Source: Deltaproteobacteria bacterium
GTDB taxonomy: Bacteria; Desulfobacterota; Desulfobulbia; Desulfobulbales; JAJRZW01
NCBI GenBank assembly: GCA_024275015.1
Contig: JAJRZW010000007.1
Coordinates: 1 to 59,104, forward strand
Reading direction: 5' to 3'
Length of the DNA stretch: 59,104 bases
A program made the translations under genes and the position numbers. Of the stretch, positions 1-7,829 are shown one piece after another. The first letter of the stretch is position 1. Every line of letters begins with the position of its first letter. Under the pieces are notes generated by a model. That model was not told where the DNA came from. It searched no databases and worked only from the letters and a program-made list of their open reading frames with translations.

Positions 1-1972
1 CCTGAGCTGATTCTTTCATTACCTCGCCCAATTGCCCGGTGAGGATCAGGCTGCCCTTGCCCTGCATGATTGAAACCTCGATATGGAGGATTTCTCCGCC
101 GATCTCGGTCCATGCGAGACCGGTGGCGATTCCGGGCTGGTAGATGGTGTCTTTTTCGCTTTCGGGGATGACCCTTGGCGGCCCCAGATAACGGCTAAGG
201 GTCCGTCCGCCTATGACATAGGGGCCGTGGCCGCCTTCGGCGATTTTGCGGGCCACCTTGCGGCAGATTTTACCTAATTCCCTCTCAAGATTACGTAGCC
301 CTGCTTCGCGGGTATATAGGGAGATCACCTTTTCGATGGCATCGTCGGCAAGCTTAAGGTGTTTCCGGCGTATGCCGTTTTCCTTTATCTGGCGCGGCAG
401 GAGATAGCGTTTGGCGATCTCCAGTTTTTCCTCCAGCATATATCCCGGGAGCTCAATTAGTTCCATTCGATCCAACAGGGGGCCGGGAATGGTGTCGCCC
501 ATATTGGCGGTGGTGATGAACATTACCCTGGAAAGGTCATAGGGCAGATTGAGGTAGTGATCGGAAAACGCCGAGTTCTGCTCCGGGTCGAGGACCTCTA
601 ACAGGGCCGATGACGGATCACCGCGGTAATCGGAGCCGATCTTGTCGATCTCGTCCATCATGAACACCGGGTTATTGGCCCCGACACTCTTTATCCCCTG
701 AATGATCCGGCCCGGCATGGCACCGATATAGGTGCGGCGGTGTCCCCTGATTTCGGCCTCATCCCGCATTCCGCCGAGGGAGACGTGGTGGAATTTACGC
801 CCCAGGGCCCGGGCGATTGACTGTCCAAGCGAGGTCTTTCCGACCCCGGGGGGGCCGACGAAGCAGAGGATGGGACCCTTGGTTGAGCGGTTTAGCTTGC
901 GCACAGCTAAAAATTCGAGAATCCGGTCCTTGATCTTTTCAAGGCCGTAATGATCTTCATCAAGGACTTCGCGGGCTTTTTTGAGGTCGAGGCGGTCTCT
1001 GGTGCCGTGGTTCCACGGCAGTTCCATAATCCAGTCGAGATAGGTCCTGACCGTGGTCGCCTCAGAGGCGTCGGGGTGCATCATTTCCAGACGTTTGAGT
1101 TGTTTCAGGGCCTCGTCTTTTGCCTCGGTGGGCATTTTCATTTTTTCGATTTTGCCGCGCATCTCTTCGAGTTCCTGGCTGCGGTCGTCGATGTCGCCGA
1201 GTTCTTTGCGCAGGGCCTGGATCTGTTCGCGGAGAAAGTATTCCCGTTGGGTTCGGCCCATTTCCTCCTTGGCCTCGGACTGGATTTTGGCCTGCATGGT
1301 CGAGACCTCCAGTTCCTTGTTGAGAAATTCGCTGACCTGGCGCAGGCGCTTCACCGGGTCGATGATTTCGAGCACCGACTGCGATTCCGATGTCTTGAGG
1401 TGGAGGTTTGATACCACCAGGTCGGCAAGCCGTCCCGGTTCCTCGATGTTGTTCAGAATGACCATCAGGTCGCTGGACATGATGCCCTTGAGCGACAGCA
1501 ATCTTTCGGTCTGTTCCCTGACGTTGCGCATGATCGCCTCGGTTTTGACCGTGACCTTGGTGATGTCGGGCTCGTCAATGGTGTCGATCTTGACGGTGAA
1601 ATGGGGCGAGGTGCTTATGAAATCGCGGATCACCGCCTTGTTCATCGCCTGGACCAGGACCTTGAGGCGGCCGTCGGGAAGTTTCAGGGTCCGCATGATC
1701 ATGCAGACCATGCCGGTGGTATAAATGTCTTCCGGGCCGGGATCGTCAACGGTGGCGTCTTTCTGGGTGACAAGCATCATGAGCTTGTCGTTGGTGAGGG
1801 CGTCGTTGATGGCACTCACTGATGCCGGGCGACCGACAAAGAGAGGGATGATCATATAGTTGAAGACGACCACATCCCTGACAGCCATCATCGGCAGAGT
1901 TTCGGGGATATCGGGCTGTTCCTGGTCGGTCAGATCTTCAAACCCGCCGCTCATGGAGTCGTTTAATTCCAA
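1..1972 (-). CDS. lon: Lon ATP-dependent protease (La), C-terminus beyond the window
   Basis: Cytoplasmic AAA+ serine protease that degrades misfolded and regulatory proteins. About 657 residues are visible. The N-terminal substrate-binding domain (roughly 1-200) and a charged coiled-coil linker are followed by the AAA+ module, with Walker A GPPGVGKT (Lys near residue 379) and Walker B FMMDEIDK near 440. The reading runs off the left edge just after GEVMKES, shortly before the position expected for the Ser-Lys proteolytic dyad, so those residues cannot be checked. The TTG at 1972 is chosen as start because AAGGAG lies 8 bases upstream; an in-frame ATG at 1954 lacks a comparable site. No CIRCE-like element was seen upstream. 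Confidence 0.95.
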   Translation of the reverse strand, partial: MELNDSMSGGFEDLTDQEQPDIPETLPMMAVRDVVVFNYMIIPLFVGRPASVSAINDALTNDKLMMLVTQKDATVDDPGPEDIYTTGMVCMIMRTLKLPDGRLKVLVQAMNKAVIRDFISTSPHFTVKIDTIDEPDITKVTVKTEAIMRNVREQTERLLSLKGIMSSDLMVILNNIEEPGRLADLVVSNLHLKTSESQSVLEIIDPVKRLRQVSEFLNKELEVSTMQAKIQSEAKEEMGRTQREYFLREQIQALRKELGDIDDRSQELEEMRGKIEKMKMPTEAKDEALKQLKRLEMMHPDASEATTVRTYLDWIMELPWNHGTRDRLDLKKAREVLDEDHYGLEKIKDRILEFLAVRKLNRSTKGPILCFVGPPGVGKTSLGQSIARALGRKFHHVSLGGMRDEAEIRGHRRTYIGAMPGRIIQGIKSVGANNPVFMMDEIDKIGSDYRGDPSSALLEVLDPEQNSAFSDHYLNLPYDLSRVMFITTANMGDTIPGPLLDRMELIELPGYMLEEKLEIAKRYLLPRQIKENGIRRKHLKLADDAIEKVISLYTREAGLRNLERELGKICRKVARKIAEGGHGPYVIGGRTLSRYLGPPRVIPESEKDTIYQPGIATGLAWTEIGGEILHIEVSIMQGKGSLILTGQLGEVMKESAQ

Positions 1973-2059
1973 TTTGTTCAGCTCCTTTTTATTTTATCGG
2001 GATTCTGCACCTTAAGCATCAAGCCTGGTCCCGTCAAGCATCCCCTGGATCCTTTATCC

Positions 2060-2088
2060 TTGAACAAATAAAGCAAGTGCCATATTGT
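2060..2088 (+). promoter_or_regulatory. Candidate sigma-70 promoter for the beta-helix protein
   Basis: TTGAAC and TATTGT are separated by 17 bases, each matching 4 of 6 consensus positions, about 65 bases before the gene starting at 2152. This is a weak sequence-only prediction. Confidence 0.3.
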
Positions 2089-2151
2089 TCCGGGATGTTT
2101 TTTACGGATGGTATTATCATTATATGAAAAAATGAAAAAGGAACATAGCAG

Positions 2152-2970
2152 ATGCCGGTTAATTTATCAGCCCCTTCTTTTTTTGATCTTTCCGGTTTTG
2201 TCCATGTCGCTGTTTTTGTTGAGGCGGAGCCGGTGTGGCAGGCGCTTAAAGTCATTGGCGATTACCTGGCCGACCCCGTTTCCGCGGGGCAGGTGTTGCC
2301 GGAGGGCATGGGGGACGGTCGCCCTCTGCCGGAGACGGTGATCCTCGCGGAAGGGGAGGTCTTCAGCGCTGCCGGTTTTGAGATAGATTACGGCAGCGTC
2401 GGTCGTGGTGAGCTTAAGGTTAAGAACAATGGCCGTGAGATCGAAGGTGCCACGGTGGTCATGGCCGGGGCTGTTTTCCTCGGAGGTAATATCCGACTTG
2501 GCCGCGGGGTGCTGGTTGAGTCCGGGGCGATGATCAAGGGGCCGGCACTCATTGACGATTTAAGCGAGGTTCGCCAGGGGGCCTATCTCCGGGGTAATTG
2601 CCTCATCGGTCGGCGCTGCGTGGTCGGCCATGTGACTGAATTGAAAAACGTGATCTTCCTGGACGATGCCAAGGCGGGGCATTTCGTCTATCTCGGCGAC
2701 TCTATTTTAGGTAATAAGGTCAATCTCGGCGCCGGGACCAAGCTGGCCAACCTGCGCCTTATTCCCGGCGAGGTAGGGGTAAGGGCCGGGAGCGATATGG
2801 TTGCCACCGGCCTGCGCAAGATGGGGGCCATCTTTGGCGACGATGCTCAGAGCGGATGCAATTCTGTAACCAACCCCGGCACCCTGCTCGGCCCCCGTTC
2901 CATTGTTCTGCCCAATGTTACCGTTGCCTCGGGCTTCCACCCCCGGGGAAGTATCATAAGGATGTCGTGA
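2152..2970 (+). CDS. Left-handed beta-helix (hexapeptide-repeat) acyltransferase-like protein, GlmU-C-like
   Basis: 272-residue protein. From about residue 95 it carries successive hexapeptide-type turns (for example VFLGGNIRLGRGVLVESG and AYLRGNCLIGRRCVVG), as in the acetyltransferase half of GlmU and related sugar-nucleotide enzymes. The N-terminal ~90 residues are short for a nucleotidyltransferase, and no pyrophosphorylase loop was seen, so a full GlmU is excluded. The segment KNVIFLDDAKAGHFVYLGDS followed by a Gly-Ala-Gly-Thr-Lys motif resembles the GlmU acetyltransferase active-site area. GGAAC lies upstream of the ATG. The TGA stop is also the first bases of a palindromic repeat. The substrate is unknown; sugar acetylation is the likely role. 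Confidence 0.75.
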   Translation: MPVNLSAPSFFDLSGFVHVAVFVEAEPVWQALKVIGDYLADPVSAGQVLPEGMGDGRPLPETVILAEGEVFSAAGFEIDYGSVGRGELKVKNNGREIEGATVVMAGAVFLGGNIRLGRGVLVESGAMIKGPALIDDLSEVRQGAYLRGNCLIGRRCVVGHVTELKNVIFLDDAKAGHFVYLGDSILGNKVNLGAGTKLANLRLIPGEVGVRAGSDMVATGLRKMGAIFGDDAQSGCNSVTNPGTLLGPRSIVLPNVTVASGFHPRGSIIRMS

Positions 2971-3094
2971 AAAATGGTCTTTTCGTCCGATCCCGGCGTC
3001 ATGAGCGAAATGAAAAATGCTCACATATTCTCGATATGCTGCGCTTTTTAATCTCGCTCATTCCTTGGCCTCGGGCGAAAATCTTCATTTTTTC
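2969..3094 (+). repeat. Family B long palindromic element, copy 1
   Basis: A ~126-bp imperfect palindrome. The outer arms GAAAAATGGTCTTTTCGTCC and the reverse complement of the right end match over about 24 bases with few changes. The inner arms ATGAGCGAAATGAAAAA and TTTTTAATCTCGCTCAT also pair. A related copy lies inverted at 17041-17158. The left end coincides with the TGA stop of the preceding gene. It resembles a MITE or BIME; no protein is encoded. Confidence 0.75.
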
Positions 3095-3097
3095 AAA

Positions 3098-3113
3098 ACA
3101 CCCATCAGGGTGT
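3098..3113. repeat. Small hairpin ACACCC-atca-GGGTGT
   Basis: Six-base-pair stem with a 4-base loop between family B copy 1 and its solo arm. It has no T-tract, so it is not a convincing terminator. Confidence 0.4.
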
Positions 3114-3119
3114 ACTGGG

Positions 3120-3150
3120 AATGGTCTTTTCGTCCGATCCCGGCGTTATG
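3120..3150 (+). repeat. Solo arm of family B element
   Basis: A 31-bp direct repeat of 2973-3003 with one difference (Y in GGCGTYATG). It contains the TAA stop (3146-3148, minus strand) of the neighbouring membrane-protein gene, so that gene ends inside the repeat. Confidence 0.75.
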
Positions 3151-3451
3151 GGTTGTATTTGAGATAATTATAGATACCGGCGAAAAGTTCGGCGATCAGG
3201 CCCAGGGTGAGATATATCCTGGCCAGCAGCATCTTTGGCGGGGGTATGCCGGCAAAGGCCCTGAAGACGGCGGCAACGATAATCGTGCCGCCGAGGAGGA
3301 AGGGGGCAAAGGTCAGGATATGGCTGCCGCTGGCGATAATGGTTTTCAGCGCCTGGGCCGGAAAGTAGCGCAGGGAACAGAGAATATATATCAGAACAAG
3401 CAGGGCCAGGGATATTATTTCCCTTGTTCGGGAAGGGGTGGGTTCAGGCAT
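3146..3451 (-). CDS. Small membrane protein of unknown function, three hydrophobic segments
   Basis: 101 residues from the ATG at 3451, which has AAGGAA upstream; a longer in-frame reading to 3577 would begin in the neighbouring gene and lacks such a site. After a Pro/Thr/Arg-rich N-terminus come three hydrophobic stretches, about residues 13-28, 38-67 and 75-95. No catalytic motif is visible and the family is not recognised. The stop codon lies inside a repeat arm (3120-3150), so the original C-terminus may have been altered by the element. It is transcribed divergently from the gene at 3517, with 65 bp between. Confidence 0.6.
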   Translation of the reverse strand: MPEPTPSRTREIISLALLVLIYILCSLRYFPAQALKTIIASGSHILTFAPFLLGGTIIVAAVFRAFAGIPPPKMLLARIYLTLGLIAELFAGIYNYLKYNP

Positions 3452-3516
3452 TTTCCGGTTCCTTGTGAAAATTGTGCTTTTGAGGGCTCCTTGAGATGGC
3501 CCGAGGATAGTAATCC

Positions 3517-4491
3517 ATGCAGCAATCATATCAAAGTCTGAATTTATCCCGGGGTCTGTGGTTGCCTGACGCGGCACCTGCCTGGCCTCTGCAGGCGCCG
3601 CTCATGCTTCTGCTTGAGCGGCTGTTTTTCTACCGCCCCTTGGGCGGCGCGGCGGCGGATATTGCCGTTTTTGCCGATGACGCCGTCTGGGTCGGTATCA
3701 ATCCGGTGATCGATGATGACTGCGAATTCCTGGCAGCGTTGATGGCCGATGTCGCAGTTCATGGGGAGGAGTTTCTTCTCGGGCAATTATCGCTGATGAC
3801 TTCGTCTGCCCCGGGGCCGGAGACCGCGGTTTCCCGTTTGACCGGGCAATTGCGGCGCGGCACTGACGTTGACGCGGGTCGCGAGGCGGAACGCGAGCGT
3901 ATAAGCCGGGCCCGGCTGCTCCTTGCTCTGGCGGATCTTCATCGGCGGCAGGAAGAAGAGGTAGCCCGGGGAATGGCCCGGGCCGAGGCGAAACATAGGG
4001 AGCTCATGGGTGCCCTGACCGCCGCCCCGGTATCATCTGCGCCGGGTACGGGCACTTATGGGGCAACGGTGAACTACCCCGCCTTGCTCGCGGCCTGGTT
4101 TGTCCTCCGGGGGCTTGATACCTCGACGGTGGACCTTCTTGCCTGTTGCGCGGATACCTGGGCCGTGTTCCCCGGGGACAATACCTCAGAGCCGTTGTTT
4201 GTCCTCGATATGCCGCTTGCGGCAGCAGGGGAAGATCCGGGGGAATGGATCAGAAAACAGCGCCGGAGATTCAGTGGCCTGCTTGAGACGGTTGCCGGGG
4301 TCTTTGCCGCCCCGGAGAGTTTGTCCCCGGAGGCGGGATCGGCCTTGGCGCGGCAGTGGCATGACCGCGGCGGTGATGACTGCCGTGGTCGCCTTGCCCT
4401 ATACCGCCTTGCCGACATTATCCTGCCCGGGGGCGGAGACGATAAAAAGAAGGGAAAACACGGCTTGATTGCCGTGCTTTCCCAGAGGTGA
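3517..4491 (+). CDS. Conserved-looking protein of unknown function
   Basis: 324 residues, not recognised. The N-terminal ~95 residues are hydrophobic-to-mixed (PLMLLLERLFFYRPLGGA) with no signal peptide. Residues ~115-160 form a highly charged, probably coiled helix rich in Arg and Glu (REAERERISRARLLLALADL). The C-terminal half is mixed alpha/beta with two Cys in DLLACCADTW, and the tail is Lys-rich. No transmembrane segment is certain. Codon use matches the neighbours. The ATG at 3517 has only a distant GAGG upstream, so the start is uncertain. A cytoplasmic role is likely. Confidence 0.6.
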   Translation: MQQSYQSLNLSRGLWLPDAAPAWPLQAPLMLLLERLFFYRPLGGAAADIAVFADDAVWVGINPVIDDDCEFLAALMADVAVHGEEFLLGQLSLMTSSAPGPETAVSRLTGQLRRGTDVDAGREAERERISRARLLLALADLHRRQEEEVARGMARAEAKHRELMGALTAAPVSSAPGTGTYGATVNYPALLAAWFVLRGLDTSTVDLLACCADTWAVFPGDNTSEPLFVLDMPLAAAGEDPGEWIRKQRRRFSGLLETVAGVFAAPESLSPEAGSALARQWHDRGGDDCRGRLALYRLADIILPGGGDDKKKGKHGLIAVLSQR

Positions 4492-4560
4492 AAGGGGGGA
4501 AATCCCGCGTTGATCCTTCGTCTTTTCGCATGGATTGTTGCGGCGGGTGTCCTTTGGCAT

Positions 4561-4710
4561 ACTGTTGAAAAAGCCGTCCTGCCTTTTTCAACTCCCGGTT
4601 GGCCAAAACAAGTTCTGGTCAACCTCTCGATTTTATTGGGTTTTTAAAACCCAATAAAATCGGCGGCGCGTCCATGCGCCGCGACCAGTCCGTTTTCCAA
4701 CGGACTGTCA
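4561..4710 (-). repeat. Family A five-hairpin element, full length (A1)
   Basis: 150-bp copy in reverse orientation lying between two convergent genes. All five hairpins are visible, and the third (GATTTTATTGGG / CCCAATAAAATC) is a perfect 12-bp stem. The left end stops 2 bases before the stop codon of the uspA-like gene. Confidence 0.85.
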
Positions 4711-4712
4711 GG

Positions 4713-5159
4713 TCAGCGGTAGGGGTTGATGGTCATTACCGGGCAGGAGGCATTTCTGACCACCTTGGCGGCAACCGAGCCGAAGAGCACGCTTTCAAGG
4801 CCTTTATAGCCGTGGGTTCCCATGATGATCATGTCGGCGTTGTTTTTTTTGGCATGGTTGACGATTTCCACCGCCACCTCGCCAAGGATGACCTCGGAGG
4901 CGCATGTTCTTCCTTCTGGAAGGTTGCCTTCAAGAAAGGCGTCAAGCTTTTTCCTGGCACCGTTGATCATCTCCCCTTCGAACTGGGCGATGGGAATGTG
5001 GGGGACAAAGAAGCCGGAGTAGTCGTCAAAATTCTGGACCACGAACAGTACCTCGATCTCGGCGCCGCATTTGTCCGCGAGAAAACGAGCGGATTCCAGA
5101 ACCTTGGCGGCGTTGGGAGAGAAATCTACCGGCACCAGAACTTTTTTAATCTCTTTCAT
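4713..5159 (-). CDS. Universal stress protein (UspA family)
   Basis: 148 residues, the normal length for a single-domain Usp. The N-terminus KKVLVPVDFSPNA holds the conserved first strand with the Asp that contacts nucleotide. Near the C-terminus GTHGYKGLESVLFGS fits the ATP-binding pattern G-x2-G-x9-G-S, so it probably belongs to the ATP-binding subclass. These cytoplasmic dimers accumulate under starvation and stress. AGGAGA precedes the ATG. Upstream on the same strand a TTGACA (5248-5243) could be a -35 box, but the -10 is poor. A family A repeat directly follows the stop and may end transcription. Confidence 0.92.
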   Translation of the reverse strand: MKEIKKVLVPVDFSPNAAKVLESARFLADKCGAEIEVLFVVQNFDDYSGFFVPHIPIAQFEGEMINGARKKLDAFLEGNLPEGRTCASEVILGEVAVEIVNHAKKNNADMIIMGTHGYKGLESVLFGSVAAKVVRNASCPVMTINPYR

Positions 5160-5280
5160 CGTATTCTCCTGTTATGCTTTTCCCGAATTGGATAAAAATA
5201 ATTTTCCCTTTATTTATTAGGCTATCAAAGGTTTTCTGACTCTGTCAAGGAAGGATGGACTCGTAATAATATCACTGGAT

Positions 5281-5382
5281 GGCTAAATAAAAAGTCGCAA
5301 ATCATCATTTTTGTCGTTCCAGGCTTGATCCGGAATCCTGTGAGGAAACACATTATTGATTTCGGCCTTCGCCGGAATGACG
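5281..5382 (-). repeat. Family C REP-like palindrome, copy 1
   Basis: ~100-bp element read on the minus strand as CGTCATTCCGGCGAAGGCC ... GGATTCCGGATCAAG ... TTGTCGTTCC complement ... TGATGATTTGC. It matches the element at 9863-9970 along its whole length in inverted orientation. It is typical of dispersed extragenic CGGAATGAC palindromes. Together with the truncated family A copy it occupies most of the 422-bp gap before the helicase gene. Confidence 0.75.
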
Positions 5383-5464
5383 GTAAAGAAGGGGCCTTGG
5401 CAAAATCATCAGGTAATGATGGATCAGAAAATTCGTAGAAGGGAATGCCGGGCAACAATAGGTC

Positions 5465-5537
5465 AAACGGCTGATGTCCGCGCTGCCGGTTTTACTGGCT
5501 TTTTAAAAAACAGGCAGGATTTTTCAACGCTCTGTTA
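5465..5537 (+). repeat. Family A element, internally deleted (A2)
   Basis: Retains a GGCTGATGTCCGCGCTGCC-type second hairpin and the right-hand TTTTTCAACGCTCTGTTA end, but lacks the first and fourth hairpins. Confidence 0.6.
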
Positions 5538-5582
5538 TGTCCGCCGCTGTCAGGCATCGGGCAATTTTTTCGGGATTGATTT

Positions 5583-7520
5583 GTGGATGACGGGGATTTT
5601 ATAGATTCAGTGCGGGAGATATTCAGCCCTGACGGGGTCCTGGCCCGGGAGCTTGATCCCTATGAGCAGCGTGATGAACAGCTGCGGATGGCCTGCGGCG
5701 TTGCCCGGGCTCTGGCCGGCGAGGAACAGTGCTTTTTAGCCGCCGAGGCCGGTACCGGGGTAGGTAAGACCTTTGCCTACCTGATTCCGGCGGCGCTTTC
5801 CGGTTGCCGGGTGGTGATCTCCACCGCCACCCTTAATCTCCAGGAACAGATTTTAAACGGTTACATTCCCTTTGTTAAAAAGCATATCCGTCCGGGGATC
5901 GCCGCCTGCGGCATCAAGGGGCGGCGTAATTATCTCTGTCTGCAACGTTTCAAGCAATTGGCTGCCGGCCGCTCCTCGCTTTTTTCCGCCGACGCCGAGG
6001 TTGAGAAAATTTCCGACTGGCTCACGGAGACCGAAATCGGTGACAAGAGCGAGCTTGACTGGCTCGGAGATGATGCCGGCCTGTGGAACGAGGTCTGCTG
6101 CGACCCGGAACGTTGCCCCGGAAACCGCTGCCCCGACGCCTCCATCTGCTTTCTCAATCGTTTGCGTCGCCGGGCCGGGGCCGCCGATATCCTGGTGGTC
6201 AACCATCATCTGTTCTTCTCCGATCTCGCCCTGAAGAGCCGGGGTTACGGCGAGGTCATGCCCCGCTACGAGGCGGTGATCTTTGACGAGTCCCATCATG
6301 TTGAAGACGTGGCCGGGCGTTATTTCGGCCGTGGTTTTTCTTCCGCCCAGGTTCGTGATCTGGCCGCGGACCTGGAGCGGATTCTTTTTGCCGATCAGGA
6401 TCAGCCCCTGGTTGAGGATATAAAGCTTGTCCGTAGTCGTATCGACGCATTGGCTGACGCCTTTCCCCCCCGGCCCGGTCGTTACGATTTTTCCCATCTT
6501 ATGGCCTCTGATTCGCCCCTGCCCGGACTGCTGCGCCATCTGGTTGACGGCCTCTTCCGCCTCGGTCATGACCTGGAGGATGCCGGGGGGGAAGGTTTTG
6601 ACCTTTTCTGCAGCCGGGCCGAGTCTCTCGCAGAGGAGATTGGTTATTTCGCCGCCGAGGTTGAGGATAATCTGGTTTATTGGGGTGAGCGCCGCCGGCG
6701 CGGTATTGCCTTTACCGCGATGCCGATTGAAGTTGCGCCGATCCTGACGGAGTTTCTTTACAGCGAGACCCGGGCGGTGATATTTTCCTCGGCCACTCTG
6801 GCCTGTGACGGCTCCTTCGCCTATATGGCCTCACGTCTCGGGCTGCCGGAGGAGACGGAAACCATGATGCTGGATACCCCCTTTGATTACCAGGGGCGGG
6901 CCCGCCTTTATGTTCCGGCAGAGGGGTTCCCTGCCCCGTCTGATCCCGCCAACGCCGAGGCGGCGGTAAAGATCATTGCCCGTCTGGCGCGGATGTGTCC
7001 TGGTGGTACCCTTGTCCTTTTTACCAGTGTCGCGGCCATGCGCCGCTGCCGGGAGACCCTGGCGGAGATGGATTTTCCCCTGCTGGTTTTTGTTCAGGGA
7101 GATGCGCCGCGACACCATCTTCTTGAGCGTTTCCGGGGCGAGAAGCGTTCGGTTCTGCTGGCGGTGGCCAGTTTTTGGGAAGGGATTGACGTCCCGGGGG
7201 AATCGCTGGCCTGCGTGGTCATCGACAAGCTTCCCTTTGAGGTCCCCGATGATCCGGTACTTAAGGCGAGAAGCGAGACGGTGCGGGAGCGCGGCGGTAA
7301 ACCTTTTTTTGATTATCAGGTGCCGCGGGCGGTGATTTCCCTGCGGCAGGGGGTCGGGCGGCTGATGCGCAGCGCGACTGATTACGGGGTCATGGCCGTG
7401 CTTGATGTCCGACTGCGGAGCAAGGGGTACGGCAAAATCTTTCTCAAAAGTCTGCCGCCGGCGCCGTTGAGTGATGATTTAGACGAAATTGAGAGCTTTT
7501 TTGATCGTTATCGTGGTTGA
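5583..7520 (+). CDS. DinG/YoaA-like ATP-dependent DNA helicase (XPD-type superfamily 2)
   Basis: 645 residues. Walker A is AEAGTGVGKT (residues ~53-62). An Fe-S cluster region follows, with Cys in RRNYLCLQRF and then CCDPERCPGNRCPDASIC, the usual four-Cys arrangement of XPD/DinG helicases. Next come VVNHHLFFSD, the motif II box DESHH near residue 233, and motif VI QGVGRLMRS near 590. These 5'-3' helicases act in DNA repair and unwinding of R-loops or structured DNA. The GTG at 5583 is the first possible start after an in-frame TGA at 5577; no good ribosome-binding site is visible. It is the first gene of a same-strand series reaching past 16 kb, but repeats separate it from the next gene. Confidence 0.9.
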   Translation: MDDGDFIDSVREIFSPDGVLARELDPYEQRDEQLRMACGVARALAGEEQCFLAAEAGTGVGKTFAYLIPAALSGCRVVISTATLNLQEQILNGYIPFVKKHIRPGIAACGIKGRRNYLCLQRFKQLAAGRSSLFSADAEVEKISDWLTETEIGDKSELDWLGDDAGLWNEVCCDPERCPGNRCPDASICFLNRLRRRAGAADILVVNHHLFFSDLALKSRGYGEVMPRYEAVIFDESHHVEDVAGRYFGRGFSSAQVRDLAADLERILFADQDQPLVEDIKLVRSRIDALADAFPPRPGRYDFSHLMASDSPLPGLLRHLVDGLFRLGHDLEDAGGEGFDLFCSRAESLAEEIGYFAAEVEDNLVYWGERRRRGIAFTAMPIEVAPILTEFLYSETRAVIFSSATLACDGSFAYMASRLGLPEETETMMLDTPFDYQGRARLYVPAEGFPAPSDPANAEAAVKIIARLARMCPGGTLVLFTSVAAMRRCRETLAEMDFPLLVFVQGDAPRHHLLERFRGEKRSVLLAVASFWEGIDVPGESLACVVIDKLPFEVPDDPVLKARSETVRERGGKPFFDYQVPRAVISLRQGVGRLMRSATDYGVMAVLDVRLRSKGYGKIFLKSLPPAPLSDDLDEIESFFDRYRG

Positions 7521-7628
7521 TTTTTGTCCGGCGGCCATTTATTTTCGGGTTGCACCTCCGGGAGCCGGTGAATCAGCGGCTGGCCCCAGGGTACCGCGAA
7601 GCTGTCACGGATTCAGATTCAGGTTTAT

Positions 7629-7682
7629 CAGTCCGTTGAAAAACGGACGGTACGCGGCTGATGTCCGCGCCGCCGTTTTTTT
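7629..7682 (+). repeat. Family A short form, hairpins 1-2 with T-tract (A3)
   Basis: CAGTCCGTTGAAAAACGGAC followed by GCGGCTGATGTCCGCGCCGCC and a run of T. It lies ~110 bp after the helicase stop. The second hairpin plus T-run could work as an intrinsic terminator. Confidence 0.7.
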
Positions 7683-7683
7683 C

Positions 7684-7823
7684 GGAAATCGCCGAAGACG
7701 CCTGCGCGGGGATTTGTCACGAGATCATCAAATTGCGGGCCAACGGCAATTGCGCTTCTGGCTTATTGAAATTACATGGACCCGATTCCGTTTGAGATAT
7801 TACGACTTCATCAAATAATTGAG
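7684..7823 (+). repeat. Family D extragenic repeat, copy 1
   Basis: Holds GACGCCTGCGCGGGGA, TTGTCACGAGATCATCA, GGCCAACGGCAATTGCGCTT, TTGAAATTACATGGACCCG and TTCCGTTTGAGATATTACGA. The later blocks match 11277-11363 in inverted orientation and the first blocks match 28208-28285 and 48890-48927. An ATG inside it opens an in-frame N-terminal extension of the next gene, which is therefore repeat-derived and not likely to be translated. Confidence 0.7.
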
Positions 7824-7829
7824 GAGACC

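Noticed and set aside
1973-2151. Heat-shock (sigma-32 or CIRCE) control of lon
   Set aside because: No CTTGAA-N13-17-CCCCAT-type pair or CIRCE inverted repeat could be found in the 179-bp gap.
5853-6569. A 238-codon minus-strand frame within the helicase gene
   Set aside because: The opposite strand has the complete helicase motifs; this frame has none and no start signal.
7776-7829. N-terminal extension of the prenyl synthase
   Set aside because: The DNA is part of a dispersed repeat and the downstream ATG has the better ribosome-binding site.
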